Of a DNA stretch of 48,130 nt, positions 33,301 through 37,536 are shown piece after piece; within the stretch, counting starts at the first letter, position 1; the number at the start of each line of letters is the position of its first letter. This DNA comes from Acanthaster planci (Eukaryota; Echinodermata; Asteroidea; Valvatida; Acanthasteridae), in contig NW_019091420.1 of the NCBI RefSeq assembly GCF_001949145.1, positions 857,390 to 905,519 on the forward strand, in the 5' to 3' direction. The notes beneath the pieces were generated by a model. That model saw nothing but the letters and a program-made list of their open reading frames with translations, did no database searches and had not been told where the DNA came from. A program made the translations under genes and the position numbers.

Positions 33301-34713
33301 ACAGTGACCATAACGTGATAGTAAAACAGAAAGCCGTAGCCACAAGACACCTTATTCGGACAAGGCCTGCTGTAGTTAACACTGGACCAAAGTATAGCGT
33401 TAGAACATACTATCGTCCGCCAAAATGGAACTACCCATCCCAATAACCATCTTGGATCACTGTCACTTTTCTGCACCTTTAAGTCCGTTCCATTCATTGG
33501 TTCAGCACACTATCTTAATGCAAAAAGGAGTGAACAAACTGCGAAGTTCATGACCCCTTATAAAAAGGGTGGAAATCAATTCACTTACAGAGTGGGCTTC
33601 CATAGTAGTAATGACAAACAGAATGTAATCTTTCTTTTAAAAAATGGAATGGTGACTCTTGAAACGTTCAACATCGCAAGAACTTGCACAAAAATTGATG
33701 TTATTAGCCAAGCGTGCATGTGCTTAAGGTATTACAGCTTTGCGTGGAACCGGACGGAGCTAAGAAATGCCTCATTACACTACACACTAGACAGTACTAA
33801 TGGAACATGGTGCCGATTTGCACGCATCGTGCACGACGGAATTTCGATCAACACGAGTAACTTCCCGTTTGTGCCACTGAGGCGGGCTTACGGGCATAAC
33901 AAATTCGTCGGGCGACCTGTTGGTTGCAACTTGACAAACGATGCGAACCAAATCGGGCCTACGGGTTAGAGTATGCCCTGTGGGTGCTTCAGGAATTCCT
34001 GAAAAGGTAGTCGAAAAATTCTGCTCACACCAGAACGTGACACATTAAGAGGGCACCACGTTCGGCTGGAGAAGAAACAATCATGATTGTCGCCTTGGAA
34101 GAAAGGTAATGAAAGGGTGGGGGCGGGGCCAATGGGCCAGTCCACCCCCCTCCACCAAGGCCACGGCCTAACAGAAAAAAAAACGACTTCTTGCTCACGA
34201 TTAAGCGTGTCCTGTTTCCTCGGAAAATTGTGTTTAGCCTTGACCACAAAAAAAGTCAAGAACTTGGAATGCTTCTTCCATGCGTCCAAAGATTACGCAT
34301 GAGACGGGTATCCGTGACAAAGGAGGGCGGGGTGGAATACGTAATGCGGGCACATAGCCTAGTATGGATTCGACTAGAAAAGTGTGCCTAGTGTATGACG
34401 AAGTTTCTTGCTCCGTCCACGAGGAACGCCTGACCCATGTCATGTGATCCCCAAGTTCAGTGAAATAAAAAGGAAATTCACATCATGAAGCGAACCCCTT
34501 GGGGGGGTAACCGATCACAGGTGCACAGCTGTATCGGGCGATGCACCTGTAGAGCATTGTCCCAGCGCGCAGCCACTGAGAAAAGCAAAGCAGTGAAGAA
34601 GGAGACTTACACATGGATCCAGCAGCAACCAGGAGTAACAGAATGATTCCTATGACCGCGGAGCGCTGTGGACGCGAACCGTCGACGTGATCGAGTCCAG
34701 ACTGCTGCGCCAT
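174..34713 (-). CDS. LRP-like receptor with three YWTD propellers, EGF and Sushi domains (3'-partial gene)
   Basis: The coding path joins the complement of 34611-34713, 29476-29618, 28771-28951, 24411-24564, 22497-22631, 21191-21320, 19393-19534, 15490-15603, 12530-12805, 11694-11847, 11011-11142, 9411-9528, 8607-8757, 7783-7908, 6753-6913, 6086-6179, 5474-5636, 4907-5034, 2249-2521, 636-767 and 174-344. That is 3181 nt, 1060 codons, all in frame with GT-AG introns. Domains: hydrophobic N-terminus 18-32; propeller 1 about 45-329; EGF 331-367; propeller 2 about 370-644; EGF 647-685; propeller 3 about 687-959; EGF 963-1002; Sushi 1006-1060. YWTD-EGF blocks in LRP4/5/6 bind extracellular ligands such as Wnt-pathway proteins or agrin; the ligand here is unknown. 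Many N-x-S/T sequons support an extracellular location. LDLa repeats, a transmembrane segment near the C-terminus and a cytoplasmic tail are not in the window. Closest to LRP4/5/6, but the Sushi domain makes a direct orthologue name unsafe. Confidence 0.92.
636..767 (-). CDS. LRP-like gene, exon 20: EGF-like domain 3
   Basis: Residues 960-1004, phase 1-1. Six cysteines: [23 protein letters not shown], then DGISC. The NGGCSxLC core matches LRP EGF modules. The acceptor is TTTCAG and the donor GTAGGT. Confidence 0.93.
970..1421. mobile_element. hAT-like nonautonomous element, 452 bp
   Basis: It starts TAGGGCT and ends AGCCCTA and is flanked by a perfect 8-bp duplication AAGACAAC (962-969 and 1422-1429). 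Near both ends it is rich in CGAATATTCGAAT-type motifs. An 8-bp target duplication with TAGGGCT termini is the hAT hallmark. No transposase frame is present. It lies in intron 19 of the LRP-like gene; I recognise nothing else in that intron (768-2248). Confidence 0.8.
2249..2521 (-). CDS. LRP-like gene, exon 19: last blades of propeller 3 (fused exon)
   Basis: Residues 869-960, phase 1-1, 273 nt. It carries two motifs, [20 protein letters not shown] and [20 protein letters not shown], which exons 6 and 7 carry separately (130 + 142 nt). A sequon lies at NNGT. The donor is GTGAGT. Confidence 0.94.
2522..4906. other. Intron 18 of LRP-like gene
   Basis: 2.4 kb with no recognisable gene. Inside, about 4509-4733, there is a weak inverted arrangement (GCCGTGGTCAAGTC against the reverse complement of ACCTGACAACGGC) with many ACTTGA/TCAAGT tracts. 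It is probably an old foldback element with poorly defined ends. Confidence 0.4.
4907..5034 (-). CDS. LRP-like gene, exon 18: propeller 3, YWTD blade
   Basis: Residues 826-869, phase 2 in and 1 out. It reads [20 protein letters not shown], then [15 protein letters not shown], very close to the LRP5/6 repeat ending in LGWPNGLALD. Its 3' boundary is displaced relative to exons 5 and 11, which end in phase 2. Confidence 0.94.
5474..5636 (-). CDS. LRP-like gene, exon 17: propeller 3, YWTD blade
   Basis: Residues 772-826, phase 1 in and 2 out. It reads [20 protein letters not shown], then [20 protein letters not shown] and [10 protein letters not shown]. Counterpart of exons 4 and 10. The donor is GTAAAA. 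Confidence 0.93.
5814..5895. repeat. 82-bp near-perfect hairpin
   Basis: Arms TCTTTTGTGAGCGTGTGTGG (5' arm continues to 5837) and its reverse complement ending at 5895, with one mismatch over 24 bp. An inner AAGAACC/GGTTCTT pair extends the fold. A MITE-like foldback in intron 16 of the LRP-like gene. Confidence 0.7.
6086..6179 (-). CDS. LRP-like gene, exon 16: propeller 3, YWTD blade
   Basis: Residues 741-772, phase 0 in and 1 out, 94 nt. It reads [20 protein letters not shown] and ends [10 protein letters not shown]. Same phases as exon 3 but about half the length. It was recognised from frame and GTAAGT/CCCAG splice sites. Confidence 0.92.
6753..6913 (-). CDS. LRP-like gene, exon 15: start of propeller 3
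   Basis: Residues 687-740, phase 1 in and 0 out. It reads [20 protein letters not shown], then [14 protein letters not shown], the strand that precedes a YWTD motif. Same position and phases as exon 2. The donor is GTAAGG. Confidence 0.92.
7783..7908 (-). CDS. LRP-like gene, exon 14: EGF-like domain 2
   Basis: Residues 645-687, phase 1-1. Six cysteines: [21 protein letters not shown], then [11 protein letters not shown]. The NGGCxHLC motif is the signature of LRP propeller-linked EGF modules. The donor reads GTCAGT, weaker than the others in the gene. The join to exon 15 gives a continuous frame. Confidence 0.9.
8237..8593. mobile_element. Foldback family A, copy 1 (about 357 bp)
   Basis: The left arm contains AGTTAAATTTGAATAAAATC, CTGGTACA and CCAGACTAAAGACACTGTTG; the right arm carries the same motifs inverted. 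The centre contains GCGACCACCATCTCTGGAAT. Related copies lie at 31671-32203 and 39492-39829. It fills most of intron 13. Ends are approximate; a GGTTGG hexamer lies just outside both ends. Confidence 0.7.
8607..8757 (-). CDS. LRP-like gene, exon 13: end of propeller 2
   Basis: Residues 595-645, phase 0 in and 1 out. It reads [20 protein letters not shown], then [19 protein letters not shown]. It is the counterpart of exon 7. Its donor, GTAGGT, lies about a dozen bases from the arm of a foldback element in intron 13. Confidence 0.92.
9411..9528 (-). CDS. LRP-like gene, exon 12: propeller 2, YWTD-type blade
   Basis: Residues 555-594, phase 2 in and 0 out. It reads [20 protein letters not shown], then [15 protein letters not shown] replaces YWTD. 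It is the counterpart of exon 6 with identical phases. The donor is GTACGA. Confidence 0.92.
9655..9875. repeat. tRNA-like foldback repeat, family B, copy 1
   Basis: GCCCTGCCCGATGTGTAT near 9670 recurs inverted as ATACACATCGGGCAGGG near 9792. Between them lies GGGTGGGACTTGAACCCAC, the reverse complement of a tRNA T-arm with B box. The right flank (TTAATTTACATCTCCCCAGC) is the inverse of the flanks of copy 2 at 32248. It lies in intron 11. Confidence 0.6.
10470..10800. repeat. Degenerate direct repeat, about 130 bp, two to three copies
   Basis: GACAGAGAACCAGCCGAC at about 10549 and GACTGAGAACCAGCTGAC at about 10683 begin similar stretches that each end in GTGAACCAGC or GTGGACCAGC. Strongly diverged. 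In intron 11 of the LRP-like gene. Confidence 0.4.
11011..11142 (-). CDS. LRP-like gene, exon 11: propeller 2, YWTD-type blade
   Basis: Residues 511-555, phase 2-2. It reads [20 protein letters not shown], then [19 protein letters not shown] replaces YWTD. It is the counterpart of exon 5, with the same phases and 132 against 135 nt. Confidence 0.93.
11337..11457. repeat. Short inverted-repeat element, about 121 bp
   Basis: The left end AGGCTGCATCCGAATC matches the reverse complement of the right end (AGGCCGTGTCCGAAAC). Inner AGAGCTAGGTCTAGG pairs imperfectly with CCTAGCCGTAGCTCT. A MITE-like remnant in intron 10. Confidence 0.55.
11694..11847 (-). CDS. LRP-like gene, exon 10: propeller 2, YWTD blade
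   Basis: Residues 460-511, phase 1 in and 2 out, 154 nt. It reads [20 protein letters not shown], then [20 protein letters not shown]. Sequence, length and phases all match exon 4, which marks it as a duplicate of that exon. Confidence 0.95.
12226..12360. mobile_element. MITE family C, copy 1 (135 bp)
   Basis: Terminal inverted repeats of about 50 bp: GGGCGATTCACAATAG then CTCCAAGAGTTTGCAACACG at the left, with the reverse complement at the right. The centre contains GGAAAGGGTCGACA. A second copy lies at 29065-29231. In intron 9. Confidence 0.8.
12530..12805 (-). CDS. LRP-like gene, exon 9: start of propeller 2 (fused exon)
   Basis: Residues 368-460, phase 1-1. It reads [20 protein letters not shown], later [20 protein letters not shown], with FFSD in the YWTD position. 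Sequons lie at ENATT, ANRTH and VNKT. It spans what exons 2 and 3, or 15 and 16, cover in the other propellers, so one intron is absent here. Confidence 0.92.
12901..13406. repeat. 51-bp minisatellite, about 9-10 copies
   Basis: The unit includes AACAGTCCCAAATCCTCCGA, then TTTCAATCTGATTTTCGATA and GGGATAGCC. The period is exactly 51 bp with few substitutions. Because 51 is divisible by three and no stop occurs, both strands stay open for 169 codons as a 17-residue repeat. The array begins with a perfect hairpin, GAAATCGGAGGAT and its complement, at 12901-12931. It lies in intron 8, so I read it as noncoding. Confidence 0.92.
14796..14838 (-). repeat. Single dispersed unit of the 51-bp repeat
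   Basis: The minus strand reads AGCCCTAACAGTCCCAAATC, then CTCCAATTTCAATACGATTT, matching most of one minisatellite unit. It lies 1.4 kb from the array in the same intron and in opposite orientation. Confidence 0.65.
15229..15357. mobile_element. MITE family D, copy 1 (129 bp)
   Basis: Inverted arms CAGAGGGTTTGC at the left and GCAAAGCCTCTA at the right, continuing into CCATCTTGCAGG / CCTGCAAGATGG and CCACAGGG / CCCTGTGG. TA flanks both ends. The sequence folds almost completely on itself. In intron 8, just downstream of exon 8. Confidence 0.75.
15490..15603 (-). CDS. LRP-like gene, exon 8: EGF-like domain 1
   Basis: Residues 330-368, phase 1-1. Six cysteines in the propeller-associated EGF pattern: [16 protein letters not shown], then CLC, then a terminal C after [10 protein letters not shown]. 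In LRPs this EGF packs against the propeller bottom. A class 1-1 exon carrying a single domain is typical of shuffled extracellular modules. Confidence 0.93.
16006..16128. mobile_element. MITE family D, copy 2 (123 bp)
   Basis: Same structure as 15229-15357: CAGAGGGTTTGC, CCATCTTGCAGGCCAGTGCT, TTTTGTCCACAGGG and the matching inverted right arm ending GCAAAGCCTCTA. No TA duplication is visible. In intron 7, so the two copies flank exon 8. Confidence 0.75.
17815..17967. repeat. Degenerate (AACCC/AACCA)n tract, left part
   Basis: A purine/cytosine-only style tract of AACCCAACC, AACCAAAC and ACCCAACC units. The same type of sequence resumes at 19287-19372, on the far side of a transposon-like insert. 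Confidence 0.7.
17968..19286. mobile_element. Probable hAT-like insertion, about 1.3 kb
   Basis: It begins TAGTGCTGCA and ends TGCAGCACTA, a perfect 10-bp inverted pair, with GGTTCGG motifs just inside both ends. The 8 bp outside are ACCCAACC and ACCCAACT (7 of 8 match), though the host tract is itself repetitive. No transposase frame recognised. In intron 7. Confidence 0.55.
19287..19372. repeat. Degenerate (AACCC/AACCA)n tract, right part
   Basis: AACCCAACTCAACC, AACCAAACCCAACCC and similar units. It appears to be the right half of the tract starting at 17815, split by the insert between them. It ends about 20 bp before the exon 7 donor. Confidence 0.65.
19393..19534 (-). CDS. LRP-like gene, exon 7: end of propeller 1
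   Basis: Residues 283-330, phase 0 in and 1 out. It reads [20 protein letters not shown], where ISDW stands for the YWTDW that usually closes the propeller, then a closing strand [16 protein letters not shown]. It was found from the splice signals (CACAG acceptor, GTGAGT donor) and the frame. Confidence 0.9.
19535..21190. other. Intron 6 of LRP-like gene
   Basis: 1.65 kb. I see no repeat, RNA gene or coding sequence in it that I can support. Confidence 0.4.
21191..21320 (-). CDS. LRP-like gene, exon 6: propeller 1, YWTD blade
   Basis: Residues 239-282, phase 2 in and 0 out. It reads [20 protein letters not shown], then the HFFDVTVFQ strand, equivalent to HPFGLTLF of LRP5/6. The donor is GTGAGT. 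A sequon lies at GSNRT. Confidence 0.93.
21405..21815. repeat. 82-bp tandem repeat, about 5 copies
   Basis: The unit contains CCTCACTTGACGCTTTGATG, ACCCCTCCATTGCTGGGTCA and AGACCAGATCTGAATGAATG. TCACTTGACG recurs at 21431, 21513, 21595, 21677 and (as TCACTTGACA) 21763; the last interval is 86 bp because of a C-rich expansion. In intron 5. Confidence 0.9.
22497..22631 (-). CDS. LRP-like gene, exon 5: propeller 1, YWTD blade
   Basis: Residues 194-239, phase 2 in and out. It reads [20 protein letters not shown], then [15 protein letters not shown], a full LDLR class B repeat with a glycosylation sequon at GENRT. The donor is GTAAAG and the acceptor TGCAG. Confidence 0.93.
22694..22936. mobile_element. 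Inverted-repeat element, about 243 bp
   Basis: Left GGCCGTTTTCCAATACTCAA and CTCCGTC; right GACGGAG then CAAGTATTGGAAACGGCC. Arms of about 33-42 bp with a few mismatches around a unique AT-rich centre. MITE-like, in intron 4, only 62 bp from the exon 5 acceptor. The rest of intron 4 (to 24410) shows nothing I recognise. Confidence 0.65.
24411..24564 (-). CDS. LRP-like gene, exon 4: propeller 1, YWTD blade
   Basis: Residues 143-194, phase 1 in and 2 out. It reads [19 protein letters not shown] and ends with [14 protein letters not shown], the canonical LDLR class B repeat pattern. Its length of 154 nt equals that of exon 10, its counterpart in propeller 2. Confidence 0.95.
24565..28770. other. 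Intron 3 of LRP-like gene
   Basis: 4.2 kb without any exon, RNA gene or repeat I can support. A short frame on the minus strand (26425-26700) carries a poly-Asn stretch but no recognisable domain. Exon 3 joins exon 4 in perfect frame, so no missing coding exon is required here. Confidence 0.4.
28771..28951 (-). CDS. LRP-like gene, exon 3: propeller 1, first YWTD-type blade
   Basis: Residues 83-143, phase 0 in and 1 out. It carries [20 protein letters not shown], in which FWSD replaces YWTD, then the arginine-containing strand KRIMKGGL. The donor is GTAAGT and the acceptor CCGCAG. The split Gly codon at its end continues directly into IAVDW of the next exon. Confidence 0.9.
29065..29231. mobile_element. 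MITE family C, copy 2 (167 bp)
   Basis: GGGTCGTTTCACAATAGTGC, then GCCTCCAAGAGTTTGCAACG, and the inverted counterpart ending CACTATTGTGAAATGCCC. The arms are about 55 bp. The centre shares CGAAAGGGTCGACA with copy 1. In intron 2. Confidence 0.8.
29476..29618 (-). CDS. LRP-like gene, exon 2: start of propeller 1
   Basis: Residues 35-82, phase 1 in and 0 out. A Gln/Gly-rich linker leads into the first beta-propeller strand, [20 protein letters not shown]. The acceptor is CCACAG and the donor is GTGAGA. Intron 1 upstream is 5 kb long, the largest in the gene. Confidence 0.85.
30473..30550 (+). repeat. tRNA-like sequence (SINE head or tRNA pseudogene)
   Basis: GCTCGATAGCTCAGACAGTT resembles an A box (TAGCTCAG) and CAGTTCGAATTCC a B box, about 45 bp apart, with GGAAG and CTTCC in acceptor-stem positions. 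No clean anticodon arm is visible, so it is better read as a tRNA-derived repeat than a functional tRNA gene. Confidence 0.5.
30876..31593. mobile_element. Inverted-repeat element, 718 bp
   Basis: Left GGGTCCATGTACGTTTCATT; right end ATGAACGAAACGTACACGGA then CCC. TAAT lies outside both ends. Subterminal regions are packed with GAAAACGAAAA / TTTTCGTTTTC motifs in opposite orientation. No coding frame. Confidence 0.7.
31671..32203. mobile_element. Foldback family A, copy 2, split by a nested element
   Basis: The left arm shares CCCCAGACTAAAGACACTGT and GCTTTTGCATAGCGACCACC with copy 1; the right arm ends GTACCAGATTTC, then AACTCGC. Without the 184-bp nested insert and its 7-bp duplication it would be about 342 bp, like the other two copies. 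Confidence 0.75.
31912..32095. mobile_element. Nested TIR element (184 bp) inside family A copy 2
   Basis: Bounded by a GAGGTGT duplication at 31905-31911 and 32096-32102. Its ends are imperfect inverted repeats: AAGGAATGAGACCGAGG at the left against AAAGGTATGAGACGGAG on the reverse of the right, then C-runs. The uninterrupted site is visible in the other family A copies as GAGGTATAGCAAC. Confidence 0.75.
32248..32552 (-). repeat. tRNA-like repeat, family B, copy 2
   Basis: Direct repeats of about 54 bp (32248-32301 and 32499-32552; ATTTCAAAGATGGATTTGCG and AATTTTGGATTTGCCCT) flank a core. On the minus strand the core, 32372-32444, reads GGTGGTCGAGTGGTTAAGAC (A box) and GTGGGTTCGAGTCCCAC, a perfect T-arm with B box. 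The anticodon arm is irregular with an 8-nt loop, so it is a tRNA-derived repeat rather than a tRNA gene. Confidence 0.65.
33550..33969 (+). CDS. Unassigned open frame, 139 codons from ATG
   Basis: I do not recognise this protein. The frame is open upstream to 33376, giving about 197 sense codons without a stop, long for this base composition. From the ATG the product has five N-x-S/T sequons (NRT, NAS, NGT, NTS, NLT) and five cysteines, as an extracellular glycoprotein fragment would. It lies antisense inside intron 1 of the LRP-like gene, next to repeats. It could be an exon of an unseen gene, a fragment of a captured or mobile-element gene, or chance. No clear promoter or polyadenylation signal was identified. 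Confidence 0.25.
   Translation: MTPYKKGGNQFTYRVGFHSSNDKQNVIFLLKNGMVTLETFNIARTCTKIDVISQACMCLRYYSFAWNRTELRNASLHYTLDSTNGTWCRFARIVHDGISINTSNFPFVPLRRAYGHNKFVGRPVGCNLTNDANQIGPTG
34611..34713 (-). CDS. LRP-like gene, coding exon 1: signal peptide or signal anchor
   Basis: Residues 1-34. The ATG at 34713 has an A at -3 and a G at +4, a strong Kozak context. A 17-residue polar, partly basic stretch is followed by a hydrophobic run ([16 protein letters not shown]). This can be a cleavable signal peptide with a long n-region or an uncleaved type II anchor. The exon ends in phase 1 at a GTAAGT donor. The reading frame runs on past the donor but carries no conserved motif, so the splice is favoured. Confidence 0.8.
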
Positions 34714-34716
34714 CTT
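34708..34716 (-). promoter_or_regulatory. AAGATGGCG start context (Kozak, YY1-like)
   Basis: On the minus strand the start codon sits inside AAGATGGCG. This is a good translation start context and also matches the core of the YY1 site that often overlaps start codons of animal genes. The YY1 reading is an inference from the motif alone. Confidence 0.3.
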
Positions 34717-36908
34717 GCGTCACAGCTGGTGATATTCGACGGAGGACTGCAGCACGCGGAGTCTCACTGTAAAACTATTGAGCGCTCCCTCTCACACTCT
34801 GTAGTTAAGTGCCAAGGTCATATCATCTACCACCAGCAGAACTGCGCCTGTCCTATTGCCCTGGCGTGCCCATTGTTTGCTGTAGCAGTGACACATACTT
34901 GTACAATACCCGCGCCCGGAACATAACCACCAGGGCCAGTACCGTGTGGGATTGCTCTCCAAACCGGATGCAGGGTGATGTTCCAACTGCAACACGCAGA
35001 CTCGAGATTATACTTCCGGGTTAGCAGGAAGGGTATTTCCTCTTCTTGCCATTCGAGCGCTAGTGGATCAAATTTAAAGGCTAAACACCTCACAAACATA
35101 AATAATTATGTTTACCAAAGCATCCTTTTCCCGAATTCTTATTTTCTGTATAATTTCTTTCCTCGTTTAATGACATGCATAAAGTCTAATGTTTGTTCTT
35201 CCTGCAATTACCATCCACAAACAAACCCGATCCATTTACGATGTACTGAATATCAGAGCCATGTGGAAAACAAGGAATTCAACTCGCTGTATTAGCTATA
35301 AAACTGGGATTTCAAGACTGCCTTCAGTTTCTGACAAAACAATAGATGTTTTTCCCCAGTTGTTTTTTTTATGTAATTAGGGTCACAGACGGGTGGGCAG
35401 TATATGTTGAGAAGTTTGGGAACCAACCCTAGATAACGAGAAACCTGTTTTAAAATGCAGCATTCGTGAATATACATGCCTCAGTATCCTCAGTGATCAG
35501 AACAGTAGGCCTGCAGACAAAATAAATTACTCTACTTCGCGAGTGGTTTCAATCATATTTTACTAATTGGAGCACACCTTTTGTATTGCTGCTTGGGCTC
35601 GCGATAGACCGACGGCCTGTCGACCAATCGTGGGTGGCGCACAAAGCGAAAAGTCTCACATGCACGCGAGCGTGACGCGCGCGGCGGCAACATCATCAAG
35701 TGCTGTGCAGCGTTGGTGAGAAGTTGTGTACATAAAGGGTTTCGGCAAGCATGTTAAGAACGTGGCTTTGAGAAAGGGGTGTTAACAGATACGCGTATTT
35801 TGATCTCTGATATCATTTTTGTAAATGCTTGTGGCCACAGCGATGAAAACATCGTGTTCGCACAGTCTTTGATAAAAAAAATTTAACTATTTGCAGGCTG
35901 TTCTGATTTACGAACTCCTAACAAATTAAGCATTTGCTAGCTTTGACAAAAATAATATTCCCCTCTCTATCAGTGAAAGAAAGAGAAAGCTGGTTTGTTT
36001 CATCCATCCAGTGTTTACATTTTTTTCGAGCTACGTGGCTACTTTGAACTGCATTTCTTTAATTTATAGCACTGCGCTCCGGTGAAGGTCACACTACAGT
36101 CTCCTTTGGAAAGTTCAGCTGTGGTCGTCCGTACCATATACCAGTATTTGTCTGCAGTGAACTGCTTCGGAAGGGAGGCCAAAACCGTGCATGCGATATC
36201 ATTTCCTTCTGTTCAAGGAAACATGGACAGAAATAACTAGTTATAGCCCTGTGCTCTTCAAGTAGGCCGTGCAACAGAGCCACGCTGTATATTTCCACTG
36301 CCGATGTTTGTATAATCACGGGAATATGGGAAAACAATGTCATGATGGTGTAACTTTCGGTTCGATAATTATATCCACTTGGAGAAAGTTACAACAATCT
36401 CATTAGTGACACGCTGGCGAGAATGCTTGGAATATCAACTTTGTGGACACTAATGATGAGCATATGTGAATGTCGACAGATTTTGCGTGACACGCCTCTT
36501 AGTCATGGGACTTGGGCTTGTCAATTCCCACCTCTTTTTGTCATGTGCCCGTATCCATTCATAAAACCTCATGAAGCGTATCGCTATATTTAATAATTCA
36601 GTCAAACCTGAACACTTCAGGTCCAACAATTAGCGCTGAGTGCATCTTGTATAGGCCTATCCATAAATGTATCGAAAGGATCATTCTAGTTCTTTAAAGC
36701 TTAAACTAGTCTATATGATAAATTCAAGAATTGTTTTGACAACTTTTCATTTTTGTGTCTCTCACACCCAACGCTTAATTTCAAGTTCATTGCATTTTGT
36801 ATATTTTTATTCCATGTAGTTTTTTTTCTGTGTTGGTTTGCTATCCTCTTGCAGTTATATGTTGCATTCTCTATCTGCTTTGGGCATTCATTACACTTGG
36901 GCCAAGAA

Positions 36909-37536
36909 GGCAGAACTCGATCGAGCATAATGTATGCCGCGTGTGCCTATTTCTATTGCGCCACCTAGTGACTTCATTTTACCAATCGACGGCTCGTTCT
37001 GTCTACCGTCTTGGGAATCTCCTACAACCGAGGCGTGGCCTTCGTATGCAAAATAGTTGTTTCATACGAATATTCAGAATTCACCATATGATACAAAATT
37101 GGATAAAAACAGACCGTGGGAGCGTTGTTATTTCTTTAGTTTTGTTATAGGAAGTCTTCTACAAGCTTACTTCTTCACTCCTTGTTTCAATGCATCGACC
37201 GCGGCCATTATCAACGGTGACATTACTGGTACTTTAAATTTTAGCGTCCTTTTAGGCTGTAGCAGCGCTTGTATATATGTCACGAAATCTGTCATCTGAT
37301 GCAGGTCATTGATCCATATTCATCATATACGGGTTCAACTAGAAATTTCTCAGGCGCTGAATGGTTCCTCCGGAAATCCGGAGGAAAAGCAAAGAAAAGG
37401 TTGAACAGTTTGTAGGCGATTCCCAAGACAGTAGAACGAGCCGTCGATTGGTGAACTAAAGTCACAAGAGGGCGTAATAGAAATCAGCGCGCGCGGCATT
37501 TTTTATGCTCGATCGAGTCTGCCATCGAGTTCTGCC
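36909..37536. mobile_element. Long foldback element, 628 bp, arms about 120 bp
   Basis: Left GGCAGAACTCGATCGAGCAT and CCAATCGACGGCTCGTTCT, then CGTCTTGGGAATC. The right arm carries GATTCCCAAGACAGTAGAAC, GAGCCGTCGATTGG and TGCTCGATCGAGT, ending GAGTTCTGCC. The right arm has a small internal duplication (CGAGTCTGCCATCGAGTTCTGCC). The centre is unique and has no long frame. Confidence 0.8.

Larger units (their letters stand above)
29619..34610. other. Intron 1 of LRP-like gene
   Basis: 5 kb, the longest intron. It carries a tRNA-like sequence, a 718-bp inverted-repeat element, foldback family A copy 2 with its nested insert, tRNA-like family B copy 2, and an unexplained open frame, each listed separately. 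First introns often hold regulatory elements, but I see none that I can name. Confidence 0.5.

Noticed and set aside
33261-33497. 78-codon minus-strand frame with an aromatic-rich end
   Set aside because: It overlaps the antisense open frame that starts at 33376 and shows no LRP motif; adding it would break the exon 1 to exon 2 frame.
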